From the NCBI GenBank assembly GCA_037447655.1, contig JBBHKE010001017.1, forward strand, positions 1 through 17,013: a stretch of DNA of 17,013 bases, in the 5' to 3' direction. This document shows, one piece after another, positions 15,488 to 17,013 of the stretch. The translations under genes and the position numbers were made by a program. Position 1 is the first letter of the stretch. Every line of letters starts with the position of its first letter. A model generated the notes under the pieces. It made no database searches. It was given only the letters and a program-made list of their open reading frames with translations, and was not told where the DNA came from. Source of the DNA: Zygnema cylindricum (lineage: Eukaryota > Streptophyta > Zygnematophyceae > Zygnematales > Zygnemataceae).

Positions 15488-15595
15488 TCGATACTTTGAA
15501 TATACTTCATGTTTGTCGTCTTATGTACTCATTTTGTCGTTTTTCTATTTTCGACCCTAGGGCACTCAAATCCAACTCATAAAAAAACTTTATTA

Positions 15596-15619
15596 AAAAT
15601 CACCTCGCAAGGTGATTTT
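15596..15619. repeat. 10-base-arm hairpin with CGCA loop
   Basis: AAAATCACCT and AGGTGATTTT flank CGCA. It lies about 70 bases after TTGTCGTCTTATGT (15513-15526), mirroring the arrangement at 14338-14423. Confidence 0.85.
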
Positions 15620-16800
15620 AGTTGAAATATCACTCAAAAAAGAATGTAGAAATGTCAATGCACGCGCCACACGGGTGAGAAAATTTTAGCAAGAGGGAAA
15701 GTACTGGCTCTTTTTTCCTTTGCCCGTCACGTGCATATACGGAAAAAAAATTGCGGGGGTCTCGGACCTCCACTTTCATTCATGGGTCTTTTGTAGAAGT
15801 TTACGCCGTCGTCGCCATTACCTCTCCCTCTCACAATATTGAGTTCATCTCAAACTTTTTGAACAACTCAACGATGTTGGTATGAAATGAAACAGATTTA
15901 AAAAGTAATTATTTTGACTAACTTTGCGCATATTTTAATGTCAAGTCGAGTGAGAATAGTAAACAAAACAAAATCGGGAAGCCATGGGGAAAGTTCTTGA
16001 ATCAATGTCGTCGACATTGTCAAAAGTGGGCATGCCATCACATTGTCACAAAACATTATTCATCTACAATGTCACAAAAAACTCGGCGTCCACAACCGTC
16101 TCTGTTTTGGTAGACGTCACTAATTCTCAAACGTTTCGTAGTAGTCTTCAATCGCCACAAGTTGTACCCATGTCTACAACCGTCACATTTTAAAGTTCCG
16201 ATTTTTTTTTTGGCACATTCGAACGATCTCAAAATTAGTATGGAGAACCTTCACTAAAATCCAAAGTGTTGCTTCAAAGTACCGATTACACAGACACACC
16301 CCCTCAATGACGTTAATTAAAACGTATACATTAGAAGGTAAAGAAACAATTAGTATTATTGTAACGCACAGAATCAAAACGGGTAGTTAAATATTGGAAG
16401 GTCAACACTGTGTTTAGGATTAACCTGCCTCTCTTGGTTTAAAACATTATAATCAAGCCGCAACCTTGTTGCGTTTGTACGGCTGTATTTTTCACATTGC
16501 CCGAAACATTGGGCAAAGTAGTAAACAATAATTGTCATTTTTGTATTTCTTGTTCTATACATTTCTTATTTTTCGTAATTTTTGTTGTACTTGGATGATT
16601 ATTTTTTTCCTCGTATATAAAATGTTTTAATTATTTCCGCATGTGATTTTTGAAACCAAAGACATAAAAAAACCAAAATTTGTCACCGTATATAAAAATG
16701 CGCAAAATTTAACACAAAACCAATACGATATAATGACAGATTAAACTTTTCATTCATCGATTATGGAAAACAGACTACCATTTAACTTATAATCAATCAT
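15620..16800. other. Intergenic sequence without a supported gene
   Basis: Several frames of 60 to 70 codons exist (15984-16193 plus; 16183-16377 and 16374-16562 minus). None has a recognisable domain, splice-linked partner or supporting context. A second GTCAC cluster is at 16045-16186. Confidence 0.5.
16003..16019. repeat. Perfect 17-base palindrome
   Basis: CAATGTCG and CGACATTG flank a single T. It lies at the start of a short open frame (15984-16193) with a good initiation context, GCCATGG, but with Ser/Thr/Val-rich, unrecognisable content. Confidence 0.8.
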
Positions 16801-16805
16801 GTATC

Positions 16806-16832
16806 GATAATAATAATAATAATAATAATAAT
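16806..16832. repeat. (ATA)n microsatellite
   Basis: About nine trinucleotide units, set between two GTATCGATA or similar sequences (16801 and 16840). A shorter (AAT)n tract follows at 16882-16897. Confidence 0.9.
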
Positions 16833-16979
16833 TATTGAGGTATCGATAAAAAATAATGACCAATCAATTGTTTATAATTAAAATAATAATAATAATAGTT
16901 ATTATTAAAGTAAAGATAATAATAAAACATTTACAAGATAACTTATATAAATCGTATTAAAGATAATCGAATTAAATAA

Positions 16980-17013
16980 AACCAAAACACAAAAAAAAAA
17001 CAAAAAAAAAAAA
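16980..17013. repeat. A-rich end of window
   Basis: Runs of A broken by C up to the last base, typical of a contig ending in unresolved simple sequence. Confidence 0.7.

Noticed and set aside
15984-16193. 69-codon plus-strand frame with good start context
   Set aside because: Ser/Thr/Val-rich with no recognisable domain, overlapping a palindrome and GTCAC repeats; not distinguishable from chance.

Overview
This is a eukaryotic, AT-rich, intron-rich window with much simple-sequence DNA. The only gene I can support is one split gene on the minus strand. It runs from about 9.8 kb down past base 175 and off the left edge. The conclusion rests on exon-by-exon translation with GT/AG boundaries. 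No single open reading frame is long, and most of the longer ones (the Pro/Ser/Leu- or Arg/Glu/Gly-rich ones) are translations of GA/CT repeat tracts.

The gene encodes a plant-type leucine-rich-repeat (LRR) protein. An N-terminal cap (9586-9715, Trp and Cys signature) is followed by a 156-base exon holding the end of the cap and the first repeat (9008-9163). Thirteen further short exons follow, at 8640-8711, 8048-8110, 7580-7684, 6947-7015, 6464-6535, 6151-6222, 5913-5987, 5546-5617, 4506-4574, 3932-3997, 2690-2761, 1660-1731 and 175-246. Each carries one LRR. Most are exactly 72 bases (others 63, 66, 69, 75 and 105), and every intron between them is phase 2, splitting a Leu codon after its second base. 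Any exon can therefore be skipped, duplicated or swapped without a frameshift. The first exon is uncertain, and the C-terminal end (membrane segment, kinase, GTPase or nothing) lies outside the window.

Layout. 1-9.8 kb: the LRR gene, whose introns lengthen towards its 3' end and hold strand-asymmetric GA or CT tracts. 10.0-11.03 kb: a purine-rich block of about 1 kb, followed at 11.05-11.34 kb by a pyrimidine-rich block of about 0.3 kb. 11.34-16.8 kb: a different sequence character, richer in CG, CGTAC and GTAC, with no convincing gene. It contains at least three mobile-element-like units with terminal inverted repeats and TA target duplications: two members of one family in opposite orientation, and an unrelated one nested inside the longer. 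Two less certain small inverted-repeat units and several perfect palindromes follow. 16.8-17.0 kb: ATA microsatellites and a terminal A-rich stretch that looks like a contig end.

The organism cannot be named from this. Plant-type LRRs, abundant spliceosomal introns and heavy polypurine/polypyrimidine content suggest a protist or alga (for example stramenopile or rhizarian) with a repeat-laden genome; that is inference only.
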